64,000 nt of DNA from Clostridium thermopalmarium DSM 5974 (GTDB lineage Bacteria > Bacillota > Clostridia > Clostridiales > Clostridiaceae). Positions 27,707-36,498 of this stretch are shown here, one piece after another. A program made the position numbers and the translations under genes. The DNA lies in the NCBI RefSeq assembly GCF_002995795.1, contig NZ_PVXN01000012.1, positions 62,001 through 126,000 of the forward strand, written 5' to 3'. Positions within the stretch are counted from its first letter, which is position 1, and each line of letters begins with the position of its first letter. The notes under the pieces were generated by a model. It worked only from the letters and a program-made list of their open reading frames with translations. It was not told where the DNA came from and did not search any database.

Positions 27707-28918
27707 ATGAAAAACAAAAAGAAATGCATAATATGCTGGAGTTTGATTCCTACAATGATTTTAGTTATGCTCTTATATTTTAAAACTCAAAGTATACCAA
27801 GTACAATTTTTTTAAGAGAAGGTCAGGAATTAAAATCCAATTATATTATAAAATTAAATAGAACTGATTTTGATATTGAAAAATCAAAAATTTATGATGA
27901 AGTAGTAAATGTGAGTCTATTGGGTATACTTCCAATTAAGTCAGTTTCTGTAAGATCAGTACCGGAAATCTATGTGCATCCCGGAGGAACACCAGTAGGA
28001 GTAAAATTAAATACTAAAGGTGTTTTAGTAGTAGCTCTTTCAGATGTAGAAGGTATAAAAGGAAAAATAATCAGCCCATCGGCAGAGAGTGGTATACAGG
28101 TAGGAGATATAATAACTAAAGTTAATGGAGTATCTATAAATAGTTCTGAAGAGCTTATTAAAGAAATAAATTCAAGTAAAAATAGAGAATTAAATATTAT
28201 AATAGAAAGAAATAATAATACTTTAGAAAAGAAAGTAAAACCTGTAAAAGATAAAACAGATAATGTATATAAAATTGGTTTATGGGTAAGAGATTCCACC
28301 TCTGGAGTAGGAACATTAACGTTTTATGACAGTAAAAGTAAAAAATTTGCAGCACTTGGTCATCCTATAACAGATGTTGATACTGGTACAGTATTAAAAA
28401 TCAATAAAGGAGAGATTGTTGAATCTTCTATTATTTCTATAAGAAAGGGAGAAAAGGGAAACCCCGGAGAACTTAGAGGCATATTTATAAATGAAGAAGA
28501 AGACTTAGGAAATGTAAATAAAAATACTTTGTGTGGAATATATGGTAATGGAAATGAGAAATTAATTTCTAGTAAATATAATAAACCTATAAAAATTGCG
28601 CTAAGAAATGAAATAAAAGAAGGTCCAGCTAAAATATTAACTACAATAGATGGATCAGAGCCTAAACTGTATGATATTAAAATTGAAAAACTACTGCATC
28701 AAGATAATCCAGGTCCTAAGAGCATGGTAATAAAGGTAATCGATGAAGAACTTTTAAAAAAAACTGGCGGTATTGTTCAGGGTATGAGTGGAAGTCCAAT
28801 AATTCAAGATAATAAGCTAGTTGGAGCAGTTACCCATGTTTTAATTAATCGACCAGATGTAGGTTATGGAATATATATAGAATGGATGCTTAAAGATGCT
28901 GGTATTTTAGCACAATAA
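27707..28918 (+). CDS. spoIVB: SpoIVB forespore signalling serine peptidase
   Basis: SpoIVB is secreted from the forespore and, in B. subtilis, triggers pro-sigma-K processing. The 403-residue protein has an N-terminal membrane/signal segment (residues 6-24), a PDZ domain around residues 105-190 (AESGIQVGDIITKVNG) and an S55 peptidase domain with the catalytic-type His in AALGHPITD and Ser in GMSGSPI near residue 363. ATG 27707 follows GCAGGAGGTATAAA; the longer frame from 27674 lacks such a site. It precedes spo0A, the usual order. Confidence 0.95.
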   Translation: MKNKKKCIICWSLIPTMILVMLLYFKTQSIPSTIFLREGQELKSNYIIKLNRTDFDIEKSKIYDEVVNVSLLGILPIKSVSVRSVPEIYVHPGGTPVGVKLNTKGVLVVALSDVEGIKGKIISPSAESGIQVGDIITKVNGVSINSSEELIKEINSSKNRELNIIIERNNNTLEKKVKPVKDKTDNVYKIGLWVRDSTSGVGTLTFYDSKSKKFAALGHPITDVDTGTVLKINKGEIVESSIISIRKGEKGNPGELRGIFINEEEDLGNVNKNTLCGIYGNGNEKLISSKYNKPIKIALRNEIKEGPAKILTTIDGSEPKLYDIKIEKLLHQDNPGPKSMVIKVIDEELLKKTGGIVQGMSGSPIIQDNKLVGAVTHVLINRPDVGYGIYIEWMLKDAGILAQ

Positions 28919-28948
28919 TCTAGTAATTAATTATATAAAATAGTAAAA

Positions 28949-28980
28949 TAAGAGATAGCAAAAGCTATCTTTTATTTTAT
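28949..28980 (+). terminator. Intrinsic terminator after spoIVB
   Basis: AGATAGC and GCTATCT flank an AAAA loop, followed by TTTATTTTATTATTTTA. Confidence 0.75.
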
Positions 28981-29016
28981 TATTTTATCCTAATTTTAGA
29001 AGAAATTCCTAAATAA

Positions 29017-29045
29017 GAAGGAAATATTATTCTTTTGTCGAATAA
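29017..29045 (+). promoter_or_regulatory. spo0A: Sigma-H promoter of spo0A
   Basis: GAAGGAAAT (-35, consensus RNAGGAWWW) and GTCGAATAA (-10, consensus RNNGAATWW) are separated by exactly 11 bases. Both elements match the sigma-H consensus fully by eye. The position, about 46 bases before the spo0A start, matches the sporulation promoter of this gene in other endospore formers. Confidence 0.78.
29034..29043 (+). promoter_or_regulatory. 0A box overlapping the spo0A -10 element
   Basis: TTTGTCGAAT contains the core TGTCGAA bound by phosphorylated Spo0A. It overlaps the sigma-H -10, an arrangement that would allow direct autoregulation. Confidence 0.7.
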
Positions 29046-29090
29046 ATAAATCGTTAGCAAATGGAACGAAATTGTGAAGGGGAGATATAT

Positions 29091-29903
29091 ATGGAAAATA
29101 ATAAAATAAGTGTAGTAATTGCAGATGATAATAAAGAATTTTGTAATATTCTTAATGATTATTTACTGAATCAAAGGGATATTGTTGTAACAGGAGTTGC
29201 AAAAGATGGTATTGAAGCTTTAAAGTTAATTCAAGAGAAAAGGCCTGACTTAGTAGTTCTTGACATAATTATGCCACATTTAGATGGACTAGGAGTTTTA
29301 GAAAGATTAAATGCTATGAATATTGATCCATTACCAAGAATAATTGTATTATCAGCAGTAGGACAAGATAAGATTACTCAAAGAGCAATCACTCTTGGTG
29401 CAGATTACTATGTGGTAAAGCCGTTTGATATGGATGTGTTTACAAAGAGAATTAGGCAAATGTTTAATAATACAATATCAGGAGAACAAACTAGAAAGAC
29501 AGCTTCTTTAATAGAAACAGAGGATATAAACATTAGAAGAAATGAACCACTAGATTTAGAATCTGAGATAACAAATATAATACATGAAATAGGAGTGCCA
29601 GCACATATAAAAGGATATATGTATCTTAGAGAGGCTATTAGTATGGTTGTTAATGATGTTGAACTTTTGTCAGCTGTTACAAAAGAACTATATCCATCAA
29701 TAGCTAAGAAATATAACACTACTGCGAGTCGCGTAGAAAGAGCTATAAGACATGCTATAGAGGTTGCATGGTCACGAGGACAAGTTGAAACTATAAATAG
29801 AATATTTGGATATACAATACATAATGGAAAAGGTAAACCAACAAATAGCGAGTTTATAGCTATGGTTGCAGATAAACTAAGGTTAAAAAATAAAGTTAGC
29901 TAG
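29091..29903 (+). CDS. spo0A: Sporulation master regulator Spo0A
   Basis: Spo0A is the response regulator that commits the cell to sporulation. The 271-residue-range protein has a receiver domain with the acidic pair Asp12-Asp13, phospho-acceptor Asp58 in [13 protein letters not shown], the conserved Thr/Ser-Ala and Lys in VVKPFD. A linker follows, then a DNA-binding domain ending with the recognition helix region [20 protein letters not shown]. The frame opens at 29061, but AAGGGGAGATAT precedes ATG 29091, giving the family N-terminus. Confidence 0.97.
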   Translation: MENNKISVVIADDNKEFCNILNDYLLNQRDIVVTGVAKDGIEALKLIQEKRPDLVVLDIIMPHLDGLGVLERLNAMNIDPLPRIIVLSAVGQDKITQRAITLGADYYVVKPFDMDVFTKRIRQMFNNTISGEQTRKTASLIETEDINIRRNEPLDLESEITNIIHEIGVPAHIKGYMYLREAISMVVNDVELLSAVTKELYPSIAKKYNTTASRVERAIRHAIEVAWSRGQVETINRIFGYTIHNGKGKPTNSEFIAMVADKLRLKNKVS

Positions 29904-30016
29904 TACAAGTGAAATCAAGTATTTATGAATAATTTATAACGACAAACTATATAAAAAAGCAAAGTAGATTTTACTTAAATATGCAAATTTTGTGTATGAG
30001 TTAAAAAATAATAACG

Positions 30017-30064
30017 ATAGACTTTCTTCATTTATAAGAAGTAGTATGGAGGAAGTCTATTTTT
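30017..30064 (+). terminator. Intrinsic terminator after spo0A
   Basis: TAGACTTTCTTCA pairs, with G-U pairs, with TGGAGGAAGTCTA over a 19-base loop and is followed by TTTTTA. It lies over 110 bases past the stop codon. Confidence 0.6.
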
Positions 30065-30255
30065 ATAAAAAATATTAATTATATAAGAAAAAATTATAAT
30101 TTATGATAAAACTAATGTTTTTTAGATATGTAGTAATAATTGTAAAAATATATTGATTTATTCTAACTATGAATATAAAATAAATAATAAACGAACGTAG
30201 ATTAATTGATAAAACATAAGTAGCAAGAGTTGGAGCGCTTTGATTTTTGATTGTA

Positions 30256-30291
30256 AATAAACTAAGATAAAAAATAAAATTAGTTAGTATA
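30256..30291 (+). repeat. Partial duplicate of the spo0A 3' end
   Basis: The segment beginning AATAAACTAAGATAAAAAAT matches the last coding bases of spo0A plus its stop region (about 29872-29906) with few changes and one deleted base. It lies just upstream of spoIIM and is out of any ORF. Confidence 0.6.
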
Positions 30292-30385
30292 TAACATGAA
30301 GCTTATCTAAAAACTATTTATGCATATAACTTCTTTTGTAATCATAAACATAAAAAAGATGATTAACAAAAGGAGGAGTATAGAA

Positions 30386-31039
30386 GTGAAAGACAATAAG
30401 ACTTCATATAAGTTAATAAATCATATAACTCAAAATTTAATTTTATATCTAATTACTGTACTGTTTTTATGTATAGGTATAGTGATGGGAATATATTCGG
30501 TTAAATATATGGGGAGCGTAGAAAAATCTAACCTTATAACTTATTTTAGAAACATTTGCGAAACAATTAATGGAGCGCAAGTGAATAGAAGATATATTTT
30601 TATTGAGGCTATTAAAAATAATATGACTATTATTTTAGCTATATGGTTTTTAGGGCTTACTATATTGGGTGCGCCTATAATACTAATTATTGATTTATTT
30701 AAAGGATTTACTATAGGTTTTACATCTAGTCTATTCATAAATGGGTTAGGTAGTAAAGGAATTTTAATAGATTTACTTATTGTTTTTCCTCAAAACATTG
30801 TTTATATACCATGTATTATTATTTTATCAGTACTTGCAATAGAGTTTTCTTTAATGCTTTTAAGAAATATTTCTCCTAAATCCATAAATAAAGGCGGGAA
30901 TTTAACTCAGATAGCAGCATACTCTACATTATTTGTTTTTATAACTGTGTTTATGTTTGTAGGCTTTATTATTGAAGGATATATATCTCCAAACATATTA
31001 AAATTTATAGCATATAGTGGAGTAAGCTTTATAATATGA
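30386..31039 (+). CDS. spoIIM: Stage II sporulation protein M
   Basis: SpoIIM acts with SpoIID and SpoIIP in the septal peptidoglycan remodelling that drives engulfment. The product is about 217 residues with roughly five membrane helices and the conserved LGAPIILIIDLFKGFTIGFTSS-like segment near residues 98-118, plus LPQNIVYIP-type FPQNIVYIP. GTG 30386 is chosen because AAAGGAGGAGTATAGAA precedes it; the frame extends to 30320 without another site. It shares an ATGA overlap with the next gene. Confidence 0.92.
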   Translation: MKDNKTSYKLINHITQNLILYLITVLFLCIGIVMGIYSVKYMGSVEKSNLITYFRNICETINGAQVNRRYIFIEAIKNNMTIILAIWFLGLTILGAPIILIIDLFKGFTIGFTSSLFINGLGSKGILIDLLIVFPQNIVYIPCIIILSVLAIEFSLMLLRNISPKSINKGGNLTQIAAYSTLFVFITVFMFVGFIIEGYISPNILKFIAYSGVSFII

Positions 31040-31272
31040 ATGGTAATAAATATATATTAGCCTATAGGTTTGTTGTGCTGCTATTAAAGTGTTATCTTAT
31101 AATTTTTACGCTTGGAATACTTATTCCTAAAATAATTGATTTTATATTATGGAAATTTATTATTGAGTTTAATAGATATAGAGATATTACCTTTGTATTT
31201 AATATTTTGAGTGGGTATGAGATTATACTATATAAATATACTTATATGATTAATAGGTTCTTTAAATTATGA
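31036..31272 (+). CDS. Small membrane protein coupled to spoIIM
   Basis: The 78-residue hydrophobic protein begins at an ATG that overlaps the spoIIM stop (ATGA), a clear sign of translational coupling. One strong helix spans residues 8-36 and a second hydrophobic stretch lies near 48-70; the rest is Tyr/Asn-rich. No family was recognised. Its place between spoIIM and xerD suggests a sporulation or membrane-linked role, which is inference only. Confidence 0.65.
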   Translation: MNGNKYILAYRFVVLLLKCYLIIFTLGILIPKIIDFILWKFIIEFNRYRDITFVFNILSGYEIILYKYTYMINRFFKL

Positions 31273-31315
31273 TACAGTTCATAATCATACAATTTATATA
31301 AGCTGGAGATATAAT

Positions 31316-32200
31316 ATGAATAATAATAGCTATTTGATTGAATTTATTGAAAAAATGAGAAAAAATAAGTTGAGTAATAATACTATAGATGCATATAGAA
31401 GAGATATTTCTAAATTTCTATCATTTTTAAATGATAGAAATGAGGATGTTTTGGATATAGATACTTTAGTTATAATGTCTTATGTACAAGTATTAAAGAG
31501 GCAAGGTAAAGCTAATAGCTCGATTATAAGGAATTTAGTAGCAATACGAAGTTTTTACAAATATTTAGTAAGCATAGGAAAGATTAATGAAACTCCATTT
31601 TTTAATTATCAGATACCTAAAAATAAAAGAACTTTTCCTGAAATTCTTACTGTAGAAGAAGTAGATAGGTTTTTAGCTACTCCTGATTGTACCGATTATA
31701 AGGGAATAAGAGATAAAGCGATGTTGGAGCTTATGTATGCTACAGGTATAAAAGTGTCAGAATTACTAAATTTGACCATATTTGATGTAAATTTAAAATT
31801 ATCTTATATTAGGTGTAAAAAAAGCAGTAACAAGGAGCGAATTATACCAATAGGCAATTATGCAGTAGAATACTTAAGAGAATATATAAAAATTAGGGAC
31901 AAACTCTATACGGATAATTCGGAATTGTTATTTTCTAATGTAAGAGGTAAGAAAATGACTAGACAAGGTTTTTGGAAGATAGTACGAGCTTATGCTAAAA
32001 AAGCTAAGATTAATAAAAAAATCAATTCATACACTTTAAGGCATTCGTTTGCGGTACATCTCCTTCAAAATGGTGCTGACATAAAAATAGTTCAAGAACT
32101 TTTGGGTCACAATACTATGTCTACTACTCAAATTTACACTAGTATATATAAACAAAATAAAATAGCTGATGTTTATAAAAAAGCACATCCCAGAGCTTAA
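31316..32200 (+). CDS. xerD: XerD-position tyrosine recombinase with altered catalytic residues
   Basis: The product has 294 residues: an N-terminal SAM-like core-binding domain (about 1-90) and a C-terminal catalytic domain. By position (spoIIM-xerD-dacF) and length it is XerD, the chromosome dimer resolvase. Two canonical residues are changed: the first catalytic Arg of the GLRVSEL motif is Lys146 ([11 protein letters not shown]), and the His of HxLRH is Tyr239 (SYTLRHSFA). Arg242, His265 (LGH), the beta-hairpin Lys and nucleophile Tyr274 (QIYT) are retained. It could be an impaired or regulatory paralogue, or an enzyme tolerating these changes. AGCTGGAGATATA precedes the start. Confidence 0.85.
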   Translation: MNNNSYLIEFIEKMRKNKLSNNTIDAYRRDISKFLSFLNDRNEDVLDIDTLVIMSYVQVLKRQGKANSSIIRNLVAIRSFYKYLVSIGKINETPFFNYQIPKNKRTFPEILTVEEVDRFLATPDCTDYKGIRDKAMLELMYATGIKVSELLNLTIFDVNLKLSYIRCKKSSNKERIIPIGNYAVEYLREYIKIRDKLYTDNSELLFSNVRGKKMTRQGFWKIVRAYAKKAKINKKINSYTLRHSFAVHLLQNGADIKIVQELLGHNTMSTTQIYTSIYKQNKIADVYKKAHPRA

Positions 32201-32222
32201 ATGCTCAAGATGTGCTTTTTTA
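32177..32222 (+). terminator. Intrinsic terminator containing the xerD stop codon
   Basis: AAAAAAGCACATC and GATGTGCTTTTTT form the outer stem; GAGC/GCTC form an inner stem. The xerD stop TAA sits in the inner loop. Confidence 0.85.
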
Positions 32223-32308
32223 TTTCAAATAATAAATATTGTGATAATCTTATTTAAATTGGTAAAACTAAAATTATAAATCTATAGGTAACTAGAAAGG
32301 GGATAAAT

Positions 32309-33496
32309 ATGAAGATTAAGAACAAATTATTAATATGTATAATTTTATTAATATCTTTTATTAGCCAGATTTTTACCATAAATGCAAAAGCAATAGAAGT
32401 AGAAGGAGAAGGTGGCCTTGATATAGAGGCAAGATCAGGTCTTTTAATGGAACCATCTACTGGTAAAATTATATTTGAAAAGAATATACATGATAAATTT
32501 GCACCAGCATCTGTAACAAAAATAATGACCATGCTTCTAACTATGGAAGCTATAGATTCTGGAAAAATAAAAATATCCGATAAAGTTGTAGTAAGTGAAA
32601 ATGCTAAAAAAGCTGGAAGTAATGGTAGTAGTAGTATGCTTTTAGATACTGGAGAAGTTAGAACAGTAGAGGAGTTAATAAAAGGTGTTGCCATAGCTTC
32701 GGGAAATGACGCAGCAGTGGCATTAGCAGAATATATAGCTGGAAGTGAAGCAGCTTTTGTAAACTTGATGAATAATAGAGCTAAAGAGTTAGGTATGAAT
32801 GATACAACTTTTAAAAATTGTCATGGACTTTCTGCAGAGGGTCACTTAAGTAGCGCTTATGACATAGCAATAATGTCTCGTGAATTATTAAAGCATGATA
32901 ATATACTAAAATATACGGGAACATATATGGAAACAATATCAGAAGGTAGGAAACAACCTATTGAACTTGTAAATCACAATAAATTGGTAAGATTTTATAA
33001 GGGATGTGATGGATTAAAAACTGGATTTACAAATGAAGCAAAGTATTGTATATCAGCTACAGCTACAAGAAACAATATTAGGATGTTAGCTGTAATAATG
33101 GGCGCTCCTACTTATAAAATAAGGAACCGTGATGCAAGTATGCTAATGAATTATGGATTTTCTAAATTTGAATCTAAGAAAGTTGTAGCTAAAGATAGTG
33201 ATATACAAAAAATCAATTTAAATAAGAAAGGTAGTAAGTTCTTTTTTGCTAAAGCTAAAGAAGATTTAGTATTAGTATTAGAAAGAGGAGTAGATAATAA
33301 AATAGAAACTAAGGTTGTATTAAATACTAATAAAAAAGAATATAAAAAATATGAAGTTATAGGATATTGTGAAGTATATGTGAATGGCAAGCTTTATAAT
33401 AAAGTGCCGGTTTATAGCGATAGAGATATTAAAACTTATAACTTGCTAGATAGTATAAAATACAATCTTATGAATTTATTTGATAATGCAATATAA
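32309..33496 (+). CDS. dacF: D-alanyl-D-alanine carboxypeptidase (DacF-like, class A5/S11)
   Basis: This exported penicillin-binding protein trims the terminal D-Ala of peptidoglycan stems. The 395-residue protein has a signal peptide (about residues 1-28), SxxK in APASVTKIMT near residue 70, SGN in ASGNDAAVALAE near 130, KTG in GLKTGFTNEA near 235, and a C-terminal beta-rich domain plus amphipathic tail. Its place after xerD matches DacF of sporulating Firmicutes, where it modifies spore cortex; a vegetative role cannot be excluded. Confidence 0.9.
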   Translation: MKIKNKLLICIILLISFISQIFTINAKAIEVEGEGGLDIEARSGLLMEPSTGKIIFEKNIHDKFAPASVTKIMTMLLTMEAIDSGKIKISDKVVVSENAKKAGSNGSSSMLLDTGEVRTVEELIKGVAIASGNDAAVALAEYIAGSEAAFVNLMNNRAKELGMNDTTFKNCHGLSAEGHLSSAYDIAIMSRELLKHDNILKYTGTYMETISEGRKQPIELVNHNKLVRFYKGCDGLKTGFTNEAKYCISATATRNNIRMLAVIMGAPTYKIRNRDASMLMNYGFSKFESKKVVAKDSDIQKINLNKKGSKFFFAKAKEDLVLVLERGVDNKIETKVVLNTNKKEYKKYEVIGYCEVYVNGKLYNKVPVYSDRDIKTYNLLDSIKYNLMNLFDNAI

Positions 33497-33501
33497 ATAT
33501 T

Positions 33502-33535
33502 AAAAGTCCACAGCGTTAAGGAATGTGGACTTTTT
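33502..33535 (+). terminator. Intrinsic terminator after dacF
   Basis: AAAAGTCCACA and TGTGGACTTTTT form the stem around an 11-base loop. Confidence 0.88.
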
Positions 33536-33586
33536 GTTTGTAGTATTATAATATAAATTTATATTATAATACTAGGGGTAAAGCAT

Positions 33587-34780
33587 ATGAATATATTATC
33601 TCATTTTAACTATGATGAACTAAATATAATAAATTTAATAAAAAAAGAGTGTCTAAAACATAATAGAAAAGCTTATTTAGTAGGTGGAGTAGTAAGAGAT
33701 TTTTTATTGAATAAGAAACCAAGAGATATAGATATATGTATAGAATGCAATCCTATTGATATTATAAAAAAAATTGATTTTGTAAAAGAATATAAGTATT
33801 ATGAAAAATTTCAAACCAGCACCATAACATTTAAAAATGGAGTTATATTGGATTTAATAAGATGTAGAAAAGAAGAATATGAGTTTCCCGGAGCTTTACC
33901 TAATATAATACCATCAAATATTTATGACGATTTGTATAGAAGAGACTTTACTATAAATGCTATAGGGTACGATATAGTAAATAACAAAATCATTGATCCT
34001 TATAATGGAGTAGCAGACTTAAGAAATAGAATAGTTAAGAAAGTGCATATAGATAGTTATAATGAGGATCCAACCCGCATATTTCGAGCTATAAAATATG
34101 CTAATAGGTATAACTTTTATATAAATGATCTATATGAGATAAGAGAATGTATAGATGCACAGGTTTTTAATACTATAAGTTCAGATAGAATTGTAAGAGA
34201 AATTTTAATAGCATGCAGCGAAACAAATTGGATAAAAAATATATTAATGTATAATGAATTAGGAATCTTGGAAATAGACCTTAATTTATTTAATATAGGA
34301 AAAAAGATTTATAATTATACATGTATGGATGATAGATTAATAAATCTATTTATTTCTATGAAAAATAAAAATCATAGACAACTACTTATTAATAATTCAG
34401 TATTAAAAAAAGAGTTAAAATCTGCTTTTAGAGATTTTGAAAATCTAACCTATAAATTAGATAGATTGCTTCATAGTGATATTAATAATTTCAATATTTA
34501 TAATATATTAAGCAGAATGAGCGATACTGACATAAAATTAATAAGTTTTAATAAGTCATATAAATACTTAATACTTAACTATATAAAAAATATGAATAAT
34601 ATATCATTAAATGTAACTGGCAAAGATTTAATAAATTTAGGAATAAAAAAAGGTAAACAGTATAGAGAAATACTTAAACGCTTATTATTGTTGAAATTAA
34701 ATACTGGTATACTTAACGAGAAGCAATACTTATACGCAAAACTAGGAGAGATAGTTAATGTCAATAAGCATAAAAATTGA
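33587..34780 (+). CDS. cca: CCA tRNA nucleotidyltransferase / poly(A) polymerase family
   Basis: This class II nucleotidyltransferase probably adds or repairs the 3' CCA of tRNAs. The 397-residue protein has AYLVGGVVRDFLL near residues 29-41, the metal-binding RDIDICIE with paired Asp near residues 46-48, YRRDFTINAIGYD near 123, and EDPTRIFRAIKYANRY near 163 (motif D/E). Specificity for CC, A or CCA addition cannot be read with certainty. The C-terminal half is diverged. scpA begins inside its last codons. Confidence 0.88.
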   Translation: MNILSHFNYDELNIINLIKKECLKHNRKAYLVGGVVRDFLLNKKPRDIDICIECNPIDIIKKIDFVKEYKYYEKFQTSTITFKNGVILDLIRCRKEEYEFPGALPNIIPSNIYDDLYRRDFTINAIGYDIVNNKIIDPYNGVADLRNRIVKKVHIDSYNEDPTRIFRAIKYANRYNFYINDLYEIRECIDAQVFNTISSDRIVREILIACSETNWIKNILMYNELGILEIDLNLFNIGKKIYNYTCMDDRLINLFISMKNKNHRQLLINNSVLKKELKSAFRDFENLTYKLDRLLHSDINNFNIYNILSRMSDTDIKLISFNKSYKYLILNYIKNMNNISLNVTGKDLINLGIKKGKQYREILKRLLLLKLNTGILNEKQYLYAKLGEIVNVNKHKN

Positions 34781-35510
34781 AAATTTTGAAGGACCTTTTG
34801 ACTTATTATTATATTTGATAAAAAAGAACAAAATGGAAATATATGATATAAAAATACATGATATTACAACTCAATATTTAGATTATATTAATAATATGAA
34901 AGAGATGGATTTAGATATAACTTCTGAATTCATTGTTATAGCAGCTACTCTTTTAGAAATAAAGTCAAAAATGCTTCTTCCTAAAGAAAATATAGATAAT
35001 GAAGATACGGAAGAAGATCCTAGAAAATATTTGATGGATAAACTTATAGAATATAAAAAATTTAAGAAAGTTGCGGATTGGCTTAAAGAAAAAGAAAAGA
35101 CTTCCGAGATTATGTTTTCCAAAAAGCCTGAGATTATTGAAGATAATAAAGCAACAAATTATAATACAGAAGAATTATTGCAAGGTATTACTATACTTAA
35201 ATTGTTTAACATATATAATAATTTAATAACTATTTATAATAATAAGATGAATACAGGAAATACGATAGAAAGGGAAATTCCTATAGATAGATTTAAAGTT
35301 GAAGATAAAATTGAGGAATTGAGTAAAAGAATTCATGAAGAAAAAAGAATAATTTTCTCAAAAATTATGAATGAATGTAAAAATAAAATTGAAATAGTAG
35401 TATCATTTTTAGCATTATTAGAATTGATAAAATTAAGAATAGTATCAGTAGTACAGGAGTGTAATTTTGAAGAAATATATATAGAGGAGATAAAAAACAA
35501 TGAAGAGTAG
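34758..35510 (+). CDS. scpA: Segregation and condensation protein A
   Basis: ScpA is the kleisin subunit of the SMC-ScpAB condensin. The 250-residue protein begins ISIKIENFEGPFDLLLYLIKKNKMEIYDIKI, the family hallmark, and ends with a winged-helix region (VVSFLALLELIKLRIVSVVQECNFEEIYI). It overlaps cca by 23 bases and scpB by 11, implying coupled expression. The smc gene is not in the window. Confidence 0.95.
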   Translation: MSISIKIENFEGPFDLLLYLIKKNKMEIYDIKIHDITTQYLDYINNMKEMDLDITSEFIVIAATLLEIKSKMLLPKENIDNEDTEEDPRKYLMDKLIEYKKFKKVADWLKEKEKTSEIMFSKKPEIIEDNKATNYNTEELLQGITILKLFNIYNNLITIYNNKMNTGNTIEREIPIDRFKVEDKIEELSKRIHEEKRIIFSKIMNECKNKIEIVVSFLALLELIKLRIVSVVQECNFEEIYIEEIKNNEE

Positions 35511-36078
35511 GAGTGTAGATCAATTAGAGATGAATGAGGTATCTATGAAAAAAAGATATTTTTCAATAATAGAATCAATATTATTTGTAAGCGGAGAGGC
35601 TATGAATATTAAGGAAATAGCTGATATATTAGAGTGTGATATAGAATATACATATAAATTATTACAAGAATTAAAAAAAGAATACGAGAAAGAAGAAAGA
35701 GGAATATTATTGATTAATATGAATGATGAATATACGCTTGTTACTAAGTCAGAAAATAGTAGTTTTGTACAAAAGTTACTAAAAACTAATAGTAGACAAT
35801 CATTATCAAGAGCTGCCTTAGAAACTTTAGCAATAATAGTATATAGACAACCTATTACAAGGGTAGAAATCGATGAAATTAGGGGGGTTAAAAGTGATAA
35901 AGCAATTCAAACACTACTAGAAAGAAATCTCATAAAAGAATCTGGAAGAAAACATGTTTTAGGAAGACCAATAATGTATGGAACAACAGATGAATTCCTA
36001 AGATACTTTGGATTACAAAATTTAGAGCAGATGCCATCATTAAATGAGTTCATTCAGGACAGTGAAGAGGAAGGATGA
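35500..36078 (+). CDS. scpB: Segregation and condensation protein B
   Basis: ScpB dimers bind ScpA and regulate SMC. The 192-residue protein has tandem winged helices: IIESILFVSGEAMNIKEIADIL, then RAALETLAIIVYRQPITRVEIDEIRGVKSD, LLERNLIKESGRKHVLGRPIMYGTTDEFLRYFG. ATG 35500 has GAGGAGATA upstream and overlaps scpA; ATG 35545 with GAGGTAT is an alternative shorter start. The gene ends just before the convergent gerW gene. Confidence 0.93.
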   Translation: MKSRSVDQLEMNEVSMKKRYFSIIESILFVSGEAMNIKEIADILECDIEYTYKLLQELKKEYEKEERGILLINMNDEYTLVTKSENSSFVQKLLKTNSRQSLSRAALETLAIIVYRQPITRVEIDEIRGVKSDKAIQTLLERNLIKESGRKHVLGRPIMYGTTDEFLRYFGLQNLEQMPSLNEFIQDSEEEG

Positions 36079-36083
36079 TGTCA

Positions 36084-36497
36084 TTATTCTTCCTCTTCAC
36101 TGTCTTTACATTTCTTATCAGCTTTGGTTGTCTTTTTAAACATATCAATAAACTGAGGTATTTGCTCTAGTATTCTATCAAAAATATTTATGTTATTTTG
36201 ATCAACAGGAAGTAATCTTATTAAATTATCTTTTATAACTAAAAATGCTACAGGTTTTACAGAAATTCCTGAACCAGTTCCACCACCAAAAGGATAATTT
36301 TCATGATCTTCCTTTGTTTTTATTGAACAGAATTCACTTCCTCCAGATACAAATCCCAATGATACTCTAGAGATAGGAATTATAGTAGTTCCATCGACAG
36401 ATTTTATAGGATCACCTACAACAGTATTAACATCTATCATATCTTTTAAATTTTCCAGCATACTTTTCATTAGATTTTCAATAGGATGAGATTCCAA
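36084..36497 (-). CDS. gerW: GerW/YtfJ-family sporulation protein
   Basis: The 137-residue protein begins MESHPIENLMKSMLENLKDMID and carries VVGDPI, GTTIIPISRVSLGFVSGGSEF and the Gly-rich GGGTGSGISVKPVAFLVI, the family signature. GerW (YtfJ) affects spore germination in Bacillus. Translation starts at TTG 36497 after AAGGAGGTAAGCTGAA. It lies one base after the DUF2953 gene, mirroring the B. subtilis ytfI-ytfJ pair. Its end meets scpB tail to tail. Confidence 0.9.
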   Translation of the reverse strand: MESHPIENLMKSMLENLKDMIDVNTVVGDPIKSVDGTTIIPISRVSLGFVSGGSEFCSIKTKEDHENYPFGGGTGSGISVKPVAFLVIKDNLIRLLPVDQNNINIFDRILEQIPQFIDMFKKTTKADKKCKDSEEEE

Positions 36498-36498
36498 T

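Larger units (their letters stand above)
29904..30385. other. Intergenic region between spo0A and spoIIM
   Basis: This 480-base AT-rich stretch holds the spo0A terminator at 30017-30064, a copy of the spo0A 3' end at about 30256-30291 and the spoIIM ribosome binding site. No further ORF is convincing. Confidence 0.6.
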
